A DNA stretch of 40,903 nucleotides from a virus: the IMG/VR virus record IMGVR_UViG_3300007775_000015, positions 1-40,903 of that record. The stretch is one strand, 5' to 3'. How positions within the stretch are numbered: position 1 is the first letter of the stretch; each line of letters begins with the position of its first letter. The position numbers were made by a program, and so were the translations under genes. The notes beneath the pieces were generated by a model. It saw only the letters and a program-made list of their open reading frames with translations. It had not been told where the DNA came from and searched no databases. Positions 6,921 through 17,400 of the stretch are shown here, in pieces.

Positions 6921-8666
6921 ATGACCCTATCAAATACCGCAACCCCAAAGTATTATGGTGAGTTTCGCGAAAAAGTCATCTCTGGAGAAATTCCAGTATG
7001 CCACGAAGTGTCGATGGAAATGAATAGAATCGATGCTTTAATTGAAAACCCAGGCATATTTTATGACGATAAAGCCATAGATGGTTTTATAGCATTTTGT
7101 GAAACTGAATGCTGTTTGACTGATGGTGAAGAACTCCACCTTCTTGATACTTTTAAACTTTGGGCGGAGCAGGTCTTTGGTTGGTACTATTATGTAGAAA
7201 GAAGCGTATACGTCCCGAATGAAGGAGATCATGGTGGTCGATATGAGAAAAGACGGATAAAAAAGAGACTAGTAAACAAGCAATACCTAATAGTAGCTCG
7301 AGGTGCTGCAAAGTCAATGTACTTATCACTTATACAGAATTATTTTCTTAATGTCGATACATCAACCACACATCAAATAGCCACAGCACCAACGATGAAA
7401 CAGGCAGAAGAGGTGATGTCACCAATAAAAACTGCCATAACAAGAGCGCGTGGCGCACTATTTAAATTCTTAACCGAAGGTTCTATAAACAACACGACAG
7501 GATCAAAAGCAAATCGGGTTAAGTTGGCCTCAACAAAACGAGGAATCGAAAACTTTTTAACTGGTTCTCTTTTAGAAGTTAGGCCGATGTCCATTAACAA
7601 GTTACAAGGACTAAGACCAAAAATTTCTGCTGTTGACGAATGGCTTTCTGGCGATGTTAGAGAGGATGTCATTGGGGCAATAGAACAAGGAGCATCAAAA
7701 CTCGACGACTATCTAATTATTGCAGTTAGTTCGGAGGGTACAGTTCGTAATAGTAGTGGCGATACAATAAAGATGGAACTTCTCGATATTTTAAAGGGCG
7801 ACTACATAAATCCGCACGTTTCTATTTGGCACTATCGCCTAGACGATATAGAAGAAGTTAATGATCCTGATACTTGGCTAAAAGCCAACCCTAATTTAGG
7901 AAAGACAGTCACATATGAGACATATCAATTAGATGTTGAACGTGCTGAAAATGCACCAGCAACTCGAAATGATATTTTAGCTAAGAGATTTGGAATTCCT
8001 ATGGAGGGTTATACCTATTTCTTCACCTACGAAGAGACAATACCCCATAGAAAGAGAGATTATTGGGGTCTTACTTGTGCACTTGGTCTTGATCTATCTC
8101 AAGGCGACGACTTTTGTGCATTCGACTTTCTCTTCCCACTTCCTCGTGGTGGTTTTGGTGTTAAAGTACGATCTTATATTTCAGAAAAAACTTTAATGAA
8201 ACTTCCTGGTGCCATGAGAGTTAAATACGAGGATTTTCTCAATGAAGGAACGCTTCAGGTTATGAATGGAACAGTTCTTGATATGATGGAGGTATATGAT
8301 GATGTAGAAGCACATATTTTAGATAAACAATATGATGTTCGAGCATTAGGTTATGATCCATATAATGCCAAAGAATTTATAGAACGTTGGGAACGCGAAA
8401 ACGGACCATATTCTATAGAGAAGGTAATACAAGGCGTTAAGTCGGAGTCTGTTCCATTAGGCGAGATAAAGAAATTATCAGAAGACGGTCTAATTGAATT
8501 TGATGAGGAACTATTATCATTTTCAATGGGAAATTGTATCACTTTAGAAGACACAAATGGAAATAGAAAACTATTAAAAAAACGATACGAACAAAAGATA
8601 GACAATGTTGCCGCAATGCTTGATGCATATATAGCATACAAAGCAAATAAGGAATCATTTGAATAG
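6921..8666 (+). CDS. terL: Terminase large subunit
   Basis: 581 residues. The ATPase half has a Walker A-type VARGAAKS (125-132), an adenine/coupling region around TAPTMKQAEE (155-164), and Walker B ISAVDE with D239 and E240. The nuclease half begins at about GLDLSQGDDFCAFDF (389-403; D391 as the first metal ligand), and later acidic residues near RALGYDPY fit the RNase H-like fold. This motor cuts and pumps DNA into the prohead with the small terminase and HNH protein. There is no good ribosome binding site before 6921. The gene starts 7 bases after the previous stop, so re-initiation is likely. Confidence 0.95.
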   Translation: MTLSNTATPKYYGEFREKVISGEIPVCHEVSMEMNRIDALIENPGIFYDDKAIDGFIAFCETECCLTDGEELHLLDTFKLWAEQVFGWYYYVERSVYVPNEGDHGGRYEKRRIKKRLVNKQYLIVARGAAKSMYLSLIQNYFLNVDTSTTHQIATAPTMKQAEEVMSPIKTAITRARGALFKFLTEGSINNTTGSKANRVKLASTKRGIENFLTGSLLEVRPMSINKLQGLRPKISAVDEWLSGDVREDVIGAIEQGASKLDDYLIIAVSSEGTVRNSSGDTIKMELLDILKGDYINPHVSIWHYRLDDIEEVNDPDTWLKANPNLGKTVTYETYQLDVERAENAPATRNDILAKRFGIPMEGYTYFFTYEETIPHRKRDYWGLTCALGLDLSQGDDFCAFDFLFPLPRGGFGVKVRSYISEKTLMKLPGAMRVKYEDFLNEGTLQVMNGTVLDMMEVYDDVEAHILDKQYDVRALGYDPYNAKEFIERWERENGPYSIEKVIQGVKSESVPLGEIKKLSEDGLIEFDEELLSFSMGNCITLEDTNGNRKLLKKRYEQKIDNVAAMLDAYIAYKANKESFE

Positions 8667-8699
8667 GTGATACATAAATCCCAAATAAGGAGGCCCCAT

Positions 8700-9998
8700 G
8701 TGAACAACAGTTTTATAACAGGTAGCGCAACACTTTTTAAACGATTAAGATCTGCCTGGAACATATTTCTAGATAGAAGTCCATATGAAGAACTTAAGAC
8801 AATTCATGGATCGGCATACAGTACTCCTCCTCACAGGAAGTATTTACAATATGGTAATGAACGATCGATTGTTGGGGCTATATATAATCGAGTAGCCATA
8901 GATATTTCAGAGTTAGACATGAGACACGTTCGATTAGATGCTGAGAAGAAGTTTTTAGAGACAATAAACTCTAATCTCAACTTATGTCTGACTAGTGAGG
9001 CAAACATAGATCAAACGAATAGAGCATTCATGCAGGACGTGGTTATGTCCATGTTTGATGAGGGCGTTGTCGCATTGGTACCAGTGGATACATCCATTAG
9101 TTTAGATAATAACAATTCGTTTGACATACTGACCATGAGAACTGGAAAAATTGTACAGTGGTATCCACACCACGTTCGTGTAAGACTGTACAACGATAAC
9201 ACCGGTTTAAAAGAAGAAGTAACACTTCATAAGACAAAAGTGGCAATAATCGAAAATCCACTTTATGCAATAATGAATGAGAAGAATTCAATTCTTCAAA
9301 GACTAATAGCCAAATTAAATCTTTTGGACGCCATTGACAATCAGAGTGGATCTGGAAAATTAGATTTAATAATTCAACTTCCATATGTTGTTAAATCAAA
9401 GCAAAGAAAAGAACAAGCGGAAGCCAGAAGACAAGATTTGGAAGATCAACTTAAAGATTCTAAGTATGGTGTAGCCTATGCTGATGGAACCGAAAAAGTA
9501 GTCCAACTAAATAGACCAGCCGAGAACAATTTAATGGCGCAAATTGAGTATTTAACGAGAATGGCATATGCCCAGTTAGGTATCAGTGAAGCAATATTGG
9601 ATGGTACGGCCGAAGAGAACGAATTGATTAACTATTATAACCGCACAGTGAAACCAATAGCTAAAGCTATTACTGGTGAAATGACAAGGAAGTTTCTTAC
9701 AAAGACAGCCCAAACACAAGGTCAGGCCGTTGTACATTTCAGAGATCTATTTGCAATTGTAACTCCTGAAAGATTAGCGGAACTTTCTGATAAACTTACA
9801 CGTAATGAAATTGCATCACCAAATGACTTGCGAGCTGTAATTGGTTGGACACCAAGTAAGGATAAAAAGGCGGATGAACTTCGCAATAGAAACATTAATC
9901 AAGCTACGGATCAACAGGCTACAGATCCAGCCGCAACACAAGAATCTATGAACGTAACCAATGAATTTAATTCGGTTACAAAGAAAAAAGGAGAATAA
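8700..9998 (+). CDS. Portal protein
   Basis: 432 residues from a GTG start. Phage portal pattern: an early YGNERSIVGAIYNRVAIDISELDMRHV segment (crown/wing region), a helical clip region with basic and acidic helices (about KSKQRKEQAEARRQDLEDQ), the AQLGISEAILDGTAEENELINYY helix typical of HK97-type portals, and a polar C-terminal tail. I chose GTG at 8700 because AAGGAGG (8687-8693) stands 6 bases upstream. An earlier in-frame GTG at 8667 lacks such a site. It is the dodecameric DNA channel at the capsid vertex. Confidence 0.92.
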   Translation: MNNSFITGSATLFKRLRSAWNIFLDRSPYEELKTIHGSAYSTPPHRKYLQYGNERSIVGAIYNRVAIDISELDMRHVRLDAEKKFLETINSNLNLCLTSEANIDQTNRAFMQDVVMSMFDEGVVALVPVDTSISLDNNNSFDILTMRTGKIVQWYPHHVRVRLYNDNTGLKEEVTLHKTKVAIIENPLYAIMNEKNSILQRLIAKLNLLDAIDNQSGSGKLDLIIQLPYVVKSKQRKEQAEARRQDLEDQLKDSKYGVAYADGTEKVVQLNRPAENNLMAQIEYLTRMAYAQLGISEAILDGTAEENELINYYNRTVKPIAKAITGEMTRKFLTKTAQTQGQAVVHFRDLFAIVTPERLAELSDKLTRNEIASPNDLRAVIGWTPSKDKKADELRNRNINQATDQQATDPAATQESMNVTNEFNSVTKKKGE

Positions 9999-10000
9999 AG

Positions 10001-11734
10001 ATGGCAAGAGAAAAAGGTACGTTTGATTTTAGTGGTTTCGCCACTAAGTACAATACTCTCTGCTCTGATGGCCGCACTATTGCTCCCGGTGCCTTTAAAC
10101 ATCATGATGGTCTAAAGGTTCCGTTGGTATGGCAGCACCTACACACAGATCCAAATAATGTTCTTGGATATGCAGTGTTAGAGCACAGGGACGAAGGCCT
10201 TTATGCTTATGGGTATCTAAACAATACTGCCGCTGGCATTCAGGCAAAAGCGCTTCTTGAACATAAAGATATTACAGCAATGTCAATATTTGCAAATCAA
10301 TTAGTGCAGAAAAACAAGTTGGTTCACTCTGGTTCAATCAAAGAGCTTAGTCTGGTATTGGCTGGTGCTAATCCTGGCGCATTGATCGAGAACGTTACCA
10401 TTCGACATGGTGATGGTACTGAAAATGAATCGGAAGATGAGGTTATTATCTTCACCGATGCAACGCTCGACGATACAGAAAAAGATTCAACCGAAAGCGT
10501 ATCCCACGCAGATTCTGCTGATGGGGAAGAAACAGTTGATGACGTTATCAAATCGATGACCGATAGACAACAGAAAGTATTGTATGCCATTGTCGCTCAG
10601 GCTATTGCCGAATCAAAGAGTGGCGATTTATCTCAATCCGATACAGATGAAGATGATGAAACAGAAGGAGAAACCGTTATGAAAAGCAATGTATTTGAGT
10701 CTAAGGATGAAAAGGTTCGTCCTACCCTGACTCACGATCAGATGGCCGAGATCTTTGCCGATGCGCAGAAACTTGGCTCTTTGAAAGAGTCGTTCCTCGC
10801 TCATGCAGGAACCTATGGAATCGATGATATTGATTACCTATTCCCCGATGCACACCTGGTAGATGGCGAACCCTCGTTTGAAACTCGCCGAATGGGCTGG
10901 GTGTCTGGTTGGATGTCAGCAACAAAACACTCACCGTTCTCACGCCTCAAGAAAGTCTGGGCAGATCTGACCCCGGATGCTGCACGTGCAAAGGGTTATA
11001 TCACCGGAGAAGAAAAGGTTGAACAAGTGTTTGCCGTTCTTAAAAGGGTCACCACACCCACAACTGTTTATAAGAAACAGAAACTTGATCGCGACGATAT
11101 TGTCGATATTACTGACTTCAATGTCGTTACTTGGATGAAACGCGAAATGCGCTTCATGCTCGATGAAGAACTTGCTCGCGCAGCGTTGGTTGGTGATCAG
11201 CGAACATTTGGTGTAGATGATGATGCCATTGATCCATCAGCAATTCGCCCGATCTATGGTGATGTCTCACAGTTTGTTCATTATCTGACTCTTGAAGCCG
11301 CAGTGACAGACTATCTTGATATTATTGAAGCGATCCAGCTTGCTCGCGTAAATTATAAAGGTACTGGGACACCCAATCTTTATACAACAAACGCAGTTTT
11401 GACCGGTATGCTTCTGTTGAAAGATACGACAAATCGCCGCATCTACAAATCAGTTGATGAATTGGCCAACGATCTTCGTGTTGCTTCAATCATTGAAGTT
11501 GAAGTTCTGGAAGGCGTTCAGCGTGACGATGCTGCTCCATTTACTGCTGATCTTCTTGGCATTATGGTAAATCCTCACGATTACACCTATGGTGCAGACC
11601 GCGGTGGCGAAGTTAATATGTTTGACGATTTCGACATTGACTATAACCAACAGAAATACCTGATCGAAACTCGTGTTTCTGGTTCCCTCTTGAATCCCAA
11701 GAGCGCTCTGGTTATCGAACGTAAGACCGCCTAG
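10001..11734 (+). CDS. Fused prohead protease and major capsid protein
   Basis: 577 residues. Residues 1-130 form an HK97-type serine protease: VWQHLHTDP carries the likely catalytic H46 and IKELSLVLAGANPG the likely S117. Residues 140-226 are a very acidic linker. Residues 227-577 are an HK97-fold capsid protein, with the E-loop/A-domain region and a C-terminal FDDFDIDYNQQKYLIETRVSGSL typical of the family. Scaffold, protease and shell are thus translated as one chain. A strong internal ribosome binding site and in-frame ATG (10679) mark the junction. Codons change there too: AGA arginines and mixed codons give way to CGC/CGT and C-ending codons, as in highly expressed genes. Start context: AAAGGAG 8 bases upstream. 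Confidence 0.92.
   Translation: MAREKGTFDFSGFATKYNTLCSDGRTIAPGAFKHHDGLKVPLVWQHLHTDPNNVLGYAVLEHRDEGLYAYGYLNNTAAGIQAKALLEHKDITAMSIFANQLVQKNKLVHSGSIKELSLVLAGANPGALIENVTIRHGDGTENESEDEVIIFTDATLDDTEKDSTESVSHADSADGEETVDDVIKSMTDRQQKVLYAIVAQAIAESKSGDLSQSDTDEDDETEGETVMKSNVFESKDEKVRPTLTHDQMAEIFADAQKLGSLKESFLAHAGTYGIDDIDYLFPDAHLVDGEPSFETRRMGWVSGWMSATKHSPFSRLKKVWADLTPDAARAKGYITGEEKVEQVFAVLKRVTTPTTVYKKQKLDRDDIVDITDFNVVTWMKREMRFMLDEELARAALVGDQRTFGVDDDAIDPSAIRPIYGDVSQFVHYLTLEAAVTDYLDIIEAIQLARVNYKGTGTPNLYTTNAVLTGMLLLKDTTNRRIYKSVDELANDLRVASIIEVEVLEGVQRDDAAPFTADLLGIMVNPHDYTYGADRGGEVNMFDDFDIDYNQQKYLIETRVSGSLLNPKSALVIERKTA
10663..10681 (+). promoter_or_regulatory. Internal ribosome binding site and start for capsid-only product
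   Basis: AGAAGGAG (10663-10670) is followed after 8 bases by an in-frame ATG (10679-10681), residue 227 of the fused gene, exactly where capsid homology and high-expression codon use begin. This would give a 351-residue capsid protein in excess over the protease fusion. Confidence 0.6.
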
Positions 11735-11747
11735 TAGGTAGTATATA

Positions 11748-12065
11748 ATGGCAAAGTTTCACGGTTTTGTTGGGTTCTCTACATCTGTAGAGACAGCTCC
11801 AGGGGTATGGAAAGAGGAGATAACAGAGCGTGAGTATACGGGCGAATTAATACGACTTGCTCAGAATCACAACGTTAGTGAACACCTAAATGACGATGTG
11901 GTCTTGAACTCTCGGGTTAAAATAGCCGCAGATCAATTTGCCTTTACAAATTTATCCTCGATAAAGTATGCAAAATTTGACGGGGTCTCTTGGAAAGTAA
12001 CAAGCATTGAACATGAGAGACCTCGTCTTGTACTTACGTTAGGAGGCGTTTATAATGGGCACTAG
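11748..12065 (+). CDS. Head-tail joining protein (neck)
   Basis: 105 residues, mostly beta-strand in character, with FHGFVGFSTSVETAPGVW, REYTGELIR and a final SIEHERPRLVLTLGGVYNG. This pattern and its place right after the capsid gene match head-closure/stopper proteins of siphophages. Exact assignment within the neck (stopper or adaptor) is by position only. Its end overlaps the next gene by 11 bases. Confidence 0.65.
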   Translation: MAKFHGFVGFSTSVETAPGVWKEEITEREYTGELIRLAQNHNVSEHLNDDVVLNSRVKIAADQFAFTNLSSIKYAKFDGVSWKVTSIEHERPRLVLTLGGVYNGH

Positions 12066-12360
12066 ATTAGAACTTCATACATTATTGACGACAGTGTTGG
12101 GAAGCTCGAATGTGTATTTTCAACCGCCTTCTGGCTTTCAATTATCCTACCCTTGCATAGTATACGAGAGAAGTCGAATATTGTCAGATAGTGCAGACAA
12201 TATACCGTATAAACACGAAAATAAGTACACAGTTACCGTCATGGACGAAGATCCAGACAGTTTGATTCCGTTACAGGTATCGAAACTACCTAGGTGCTCG
12301 CACGATAGAGCGTTTAAGTCTGATCAACTAAACCATGACGTATTTAGTTTAATATACTAA
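12055..12360 (+). CDS. Tail completion / tail-terminator-like protein
   Basis: 101 residues with RLELHTLLTTVLGSSNVYFQPPSG, LSYPCIVYERS and YTVTVMDEDPDSLIP. The YPCIVYE strand and late VTVMD strand fit the tail terminator / gp17-like fold, which caps the tail tube at the neck. It lies directly before the major tail protein, as expected. AGGAGG ends 7 bases before the ATG, inside the upstream gene. Confidence 0.65.
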   Translation: MGTRLELHTLLTTVLGSSNVYFQPPSGFQLSYPCIVYERSRILSDSADNIPYKHENKYTVTVMDEDPDSLIPLQVSKLPRCSHDRAFKSDQLNHDVFSLIY

Positions 12361-12377
12361 TAATAAGGAGCAATAAC

Positions 12378-13040
12378 ATGACTCAATTAATCACCTGGGA
12401 TGTAGCAGGCGAACGGTTTTATGAAACCGGCGTAGATCACGGGGTTCTTTATCCTCGTATTGCTGACGGATCTTATCCAGCAGGGTATGCTTGGAACGGT
12501 CTTGTTGGTGTAACAGAAAGTCCAGAAGGAGCAGAATCAACTCCACTTTATGCCGATAACATTAAGTACTTGAATTTGCTTTCGACGGAAACATTGAAAG
12601 TAACAATCGAAGCATACACATACCCGGATGAATTTGGCGTGTGTGATGGTTCTGAAGAAGCTGCTGATGGTGTAAACCTTGGACAACAGGGTCGACAAAC
12701 CTTTGGCTTGTGCTATCGAACCAACGTTGGTAATGATGTTGATGGTAACGATCTTGGTTATAAGCTTCATCTTCTATATGGTTGTACTGCTTCTCCTAGC
12801 GAGAAAGCGTTCAGTACAATCAACGATAACCCTGATGCTATCACATTTAGTTGGTCTGTGGATACAGTACCTGAATTGGTTACTGGATTTAAACCGACCG
12901 CATTGATCACCATTGATTCACGAACAGCAGATCCCACATCACTCGCCGCTTTAGAGTCTCTACTCTATGGTGATGATAGTGGCCCAACACCGGCAGCGCT
13001 GCCTCTTCCGGACGATGTCATCGCCTTGATGACTCCATAA
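12378..13040 (+). CDS. Major tail protein
   Basis: 220 residues with WDVAGERFYETGVDHGVLYP, AWNGLVGVTESPEGAESTP, a YLNLLSTETLKVTIEAYTYPDEF strand pair and a final Pro/Ala-rich tail. This is the tail-tube pattern of long-tailed siphophages. Codons are richer in C/G-ending forms than those of the neck genes, in keeping with high expression. It is followed by a hairpin before the chaperone genes, a common way to set the expression step between tube protein and chaperones. Confidence 0.88.
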   Translation: MTQLITWDVAGERFYETGVDHGVLYPRIADGSYPAGYAWNGLVGVTESPEGAESTPLYADNIKYLNLLSTETLKVTIEAYTYPDEFGVCDGSEEAADGVNLGQQGRQTFGLCYRTNVGNDVDGNDLGYKLHLLYGCTASPSEKAFSTINDNPDAITFSWSVDTVPELVTGFKPTALITIDSRTADPTSLAALESLLYGDDSGPTPAALPLPDDVIALMTP

Positions 13041-13065
13041 AAAATTCAAAATGGCAGTAAAACGT

Positions 13066-13095
13066 GAGGACCCTATGCTTATGTGTAGGGTCTTC
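13066..13095 (+). terminator. Hairpin between major tail protein and tail chaperones
   Basis: GAGGACCCTA (13066-13075) pairs with TAGGGTCTTC (13086-13095) through a 10-bp stem with one G-T pair and a 10-nt loop. The following bases are only moderately T-rich, so this looks like a partial terminator or mRNA 3'-end stabiliser that lets some transcription through. Confidence 0.55.
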
Positions 13096-13122
13096 ATTAA
13101 TTCTTGTTAAGGAGAAAGCAAC

Positions 13123-13545
13123 ATGTTAAAAAAGACTATTGCATTTACAGACTATAATGGCGTTGAACGCCAAAAAGACTTCTATTTCAATCTCACCAAG
13201 ACCGAGGTAACCGAGATGGAGTTAAGTGAACAAGGTGGGTTGGTTAAGCACATTAAAGCGGTTATAGACTCTCAAGACTCACGAGAGATCTTCACCATCT
13301 TTAAGATGATTGTGCTTAAATCATATGGTGAAAAGTCGCCAGATGGACTTCGTTTTGTTAAGAGCGAAGAGCTGTCGACAGCCTTTTCTCAAACGGATGC
13401 GTTTGATGTTCTAATCATGAGTTTCTTTGAGGATGCAAATTTGGCATCGGAATTCATGAATGGCGTCATTCCAAAGGTACCAGCCGATCAGGCGAAGGAA
13501 ATTTCAGATGCTGTTAACAAACAGAGTCTTCAAAATTTGAAATAA
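13123..13545 (+). CDS. Tail assembly chaperone (first)
   Basis: 140 residues. Beta-rich start KKTIAFTDYNGVERQKDFYFNLTKTEV, then helices ending in FEDANLASEFMNGVIPKV. The start and position (between major tail protein and tape measure) match tail assembly chaperones, which bind the tape measure until the tube forms. Such genes often overlap the next by a programmed frameshift, but I see no obvious slip site near the stop, and the next gene has its own start. Confidence 0.75.
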   Translation: MLKKTIAFTDYNGVERQKDFYFNLTKTEVTEMELSEQGGLVKHIKAVIDSQDSREIFTIFKMIVLKSYGEKSPDGLRFVKSEELSTAFSQTDAFDVLIMSFFEDANLASEFMNGVIPKVPADQAKEISDAVNKQSLQNLK

Positions 13546-13564
13546 AAGATTAAGAGGCGAGAGA

Positions 13565-14104
13565 ATGTTAAAAATTACAATTCCTGGTGAAGAACTGTGG
13601 GATGAAGAAAAGCAAATTTTTATTAATAAAGAAGATACAACATTAATGCTCGAACATTCTCTCGTCTCTGTCAGTAAATGGGAATCGGTTTGGAAAAAAC
13701 CCTTTCTAACAAAAGAAAACAAAACAGACGAAGAAACACTCGATTACATAAGACATATGACAATTACGCAGAATGTAGATCCAATGTTGTATAGTAACAT
13801 AAAACAGAACATCATAGATCAAGTTACAGAGTACATAAAAGATAGCATGACTGCGACAACATTTAGAGACGATAAGGGTGGAAATAGCAGGGAAATTGTT
13901 ACTGCTGAACTTATATATTTTTGGATGATAAATTTCCAAATACCGTTTGAATGTCAAAAATGGCATTTAAATAAACTATTAACACTTATTCGTGTATGTA
14001 CAATAAAGAGCCAAAAGACCACGAAGAGAAGTAGAAAAGATATTCTAAGACAAAACAAAGCCCTGAACGATGCAAGGAGAGCAAAGCTAAACACTAATGG
14101 TTAG
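13565..14104 (+). CDS. Second tail assembly chaperone-like protein
   Basis: 179 residues, with MLKITIPGEELWDEEKQIFI, LEHSLVSVSKWESVWKKPFL, and IPFECQKWHLNKLLTLIRVC near the C-terminus, which ends in a basic helix. It takes the place of the downstream chaperone (gpGT-like product) between the first chaperone and the tape measure, but it is translated from its own ATG rather than by frameshift. I assign it by position; the fold itself I do not recognise with certainty. Confidence 0.6.
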   Translation: MLKITIPGEELWDEEKQIFINKEDTTLMLEHSLVSVSKWESVWKKPFLTKENKTDEETLDYIRHMTITQNVDPMLYSNIKQNIIDQVTEYIKDSMTATTFRDDKGGNSREIVTAELIYFWMINFQIPFECQKWHLNKLLTLIRVCTIKSQKTTKRSRKDILRQNKALNDARRAKLNTNG

Positions 14105-14112
14105 GAGGAGTT

Positions 14113-14493
14113 ATGGCAATAGTTTTTAAACAAATAGGTAGCTTCAAACAGACCAACGCTTTTCTTAATGCTTTAAAAGGGTCTAGTTTTAAAGATATAT
14201 TAGAAAGGTATGGCGCTATTGGTGTAGAACAACTACAGTTGGTGACACCAGTCGATAGCGGTTTAACTCAAGCTTCTTGGTCATATGAAGTAAAGAGATC
14301 AAGATCTGGGTACACTCTTAGTTGGCATAACACGAATGTAGTTGGTGATATTCCAATAGTTATTCTTATTCAGTATGGTCATGGTACCAGAGGCGGTTCA
14401 TATGTACAGGGACGAGATATTGTGAATCCCGCGATACAACCTATATTTGATAAGATTCTCGATGATATTCGGAAGGAGGTTAATTCCTTATGA
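14113..14493 (+). CDS. HK97 gp10-like neck protein
   Basis: 126 residues with IGVEQLQLVTPVDSGLTQ, ASWSYEV, YTLSWHNTN and LIQYGHGTRGG, then an amphipathic C-terminal helix. The TPVDSGLTQASW and QYGHGT signatures are those of HK97 gp10-type head-tail proteins. In this genome it lies after the tail chaperones rather than with the other neck genes. Its stop overlaps the tape measure start (ATGA-type overlap). Confidence 0.75.
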   Translation: MAIVFKQIGSFKQTNAFLNALKGSSFKDILERYGAIGVEQLQLVTPVDSGLTQASWSYEVKRSRSGYTLSWHNTNVVGDIPIVILIQYGHGTRGGSYVQGRDIVNPAIQPIFDKILDDIRKEVNSL

Positions 14494-17400
14494 GTAACAC
14501 AATTGATAACAGAATTGTTCAAATGGATTTTCAGAACGAAAAATTTAGCAAAGGCGTTGATAACACTCTAAAGGACATATCTTCATTGAATAAGGGGTTA
14601 AATTTTGCCGATAGTACAAAAGGATTAGAGAACATCGATAGAGCCATAGGAAAAGTTAGTTTTGGTCCAATGGCACAGGCCCTTGAGGACATCAAAAGTA
14701 GATTTAGTATCATGGGTATTGCTGGTATTACTATTATCAGCAACATAACAACTAAATTGTTACAAATGGGCGAACAGTTGGTACGAACGTTTGCCATAGA
14801 TCCAATAGCCAGTGGTTTTTCAGAGTATGAGTTAAAACTAAACAGTGTACAAACGATTATGGCTGGTACTGGTGAATCTCTACAGACAGTAACAGGATAC
14901 CTAAATGAGTTGAACACTTACGCTGACAAAACCATTTATTCCTTCTCTGATATGACCACGAATATTGGTAAATTCACAAATGCTGGTATTTCATTAGATC
15001 AATCGGTAAAGGCAATTCAGGGTGTGGCCAATGTAGCGGCTGTATCTGGATCTAATGCTATGGAAGCATCACGAGCCATGTACAACTTTGCACAGGCATT
15101 ATCGGCCGGTTACGTCAAACTAATCGACTGGAAGTCTATCGAGTTAGCTAACATGGGTACGGTTGAGTTTAAGCAACAACTAATCGACTCTGCGGTTGCC
15201 ATAGGAACATTAACGGATGCTGGAGATGGATTATACTCGACTTTAGAAGGAAAAACATTATCAGCAACTCGAGGATTCAACGAAGCATTAACGGATCAGT
15301 GGTTATCAACAGAAGTATTGATTTCAACATTGAACAGATACTCTGACTCCGAAACGGAAATTGGTAAGAAAGCAATTGCTGCTGCTCAGGATGTAAAAAC
15401 TTTCACTCAGTTGAATGATACACTGAAAGAAGCAGCACAATCCGGTTGGGCAGAGACCTGGGAACAAATAATTGGTAACTTCGACGAGGCCAAGGTTTTC
15501 ATCACAGAGCTGAGTGATCTGTTCGGAGGACTTATTGGATCTAATGCAGATGCTAGGAATGCGATTATAAAGGTATGGAAAGACCTAGGTGGGCGAACAG
15601 CACTATTAGATGTTGTAAGAAACAGCCTGAATGGCATTCTATCTGTAATAAAACCTGTATCCGATGCAATGAAAGAGATCTTTCCTCCAATAACTGGAGA
15701 GCAGTTGGCTGCTTTATCGATCAGTTTAAAGAACATCTCAGAAAAATTCAAAATGGGAGCAGAACAGGCAGATAAGGTAAAAAGAGTGTTTAAGGGCTTT
15801 TTCGCGCTTCTTGACATAGGTAGAATGTTTGTTGTATCTATAGTCAAATCTCTCTTCGGTTTTTCTTCTGCAATAAAACCAATCACGTCCTATGTTGGTG
15901 ATCTCGCTTTAAAGCTAGCAGACTATATAGTTGGACTAAGAGACACGATAAAGCGCACCGATGCTTTTACTGGAGCGATAAGACGAGGAGTACAGTTTAT
16001 AGAGCCCTATATACAAATGATAAAGGACTTTGTTCTTGGTATTATTGAAACGACAAAGTCTATAAAGGGTTTTGATGGTTCTAAATTATCCGAATTCTTC
16101 AAACAACTTGGAGATAGGTTCAAACCACTAAAGGGCGTAATAACTATACTGGGTAAGATACTTGCTCTAACTGCACTAACAATACGAAAGATTGCGCCAA
16201 TCTTCTCTAAATTGGGAAGTATAATCGGAGATAGTTTGAATGTGATTCTAGATAAGTTGTCAGACTTTATAGGTGACTTTGATCCGGAGAAAGCATTTGC
16301 CTTCTTAAACGAGGGTCTATTTGCTGCACTGTTACTTGGTTTACGGACCTTTTTAAATAAGGGATCTAGTGCCTTGGATAGCATTGCAGACATACTAGAT
16401 GGTGTTGGTGATAGTTTAAAAGCTTGGCAGCAATCATTACAAGCAAAAACAATACTAAACATCGCTCTCGCTATTGGCGTTTTGGCGGTATCATTACTTT
16501 TGATATCATCTATAGAAACTGGAAAGTTACTATCAGCTATAGCGGCATTAACTACGTTGTTTGTAGAGTTATTCGGAGCCATGTCAGTATTCAGTAACTC
16601 ATCTGGTGGTTTTGGTTTAGCCACCGCAGCGGGAAGTTTGATAGCTATATCTGGAGCACTTTTAATATTGTCTGGGGCTATATTCGTTTTGGCAAAACTT
16701 AATCCAGATGAACTTGTTAGGTCTATAGTTGGTATAACATTTCTTATGGCCGCAATGAAGAAAATGACAAACACCATGTCAAATCCTGGTGGCTTGATTA
16801 GTGCGGCTATTAGTATGGGCATAATTGCCACAAGTCTTCTCATCATGGCTCAGGCAGTTAAGAGTATGGGCAAGATGGACACTAAGACAATGATACAGGG
16901 GCTTTTGGGTATTGCGGCTCTACTAGCTGAAATGACTATATTTATGAAAGTTGCTGGCGACTCTAAATCTATGATTCTTATCTCAGTTGGAATGTTAGTA
17001 TTAGCGAATGCGCTACTTGCACTAACTGGTGCTATATTCTTAATTGGTTCAATTCCACTCGAGAAATTAACACAAGGTTTGGTTGGAATAGCATCTGCTC
17101 TACTTATCATAGCAGGGGCAATGAATCTTATGCCACCCGATATGCTCGTTACTAGCGCAGCACTATTGGTTGTTTCTGGGGCACTTGTGATTCTAGCCAT
17201 AGCATTGAAGACCCTTGGTGGATTATCTTGGGAACAACTTGCCATTGGTTTAGCTGCTGTTGCTGGTTCACTATTAATTCTTGGTGTTGCAATGAGTGCC
17301 ATGACAGGATTAATTGGTGGTGCGGCATCATTAATTATAGCTGCGGGAGCTTTAGCGATATTAGCTGTAGCTTTGAAGACTCTAGGGGATATGTCTCTTG

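Noticed and set aside
7990-8196. 68-codon plus-strand frame inside the large terminase
   Set aside because: Lies wholly within a clear terminase gene in another frame.
13535-13570. Programmed frameshift between the two tail chaperone genes
   Set aside because: No slippery heptamer is evident before the first stop, and the second gene has its own ATG 19 bases on.
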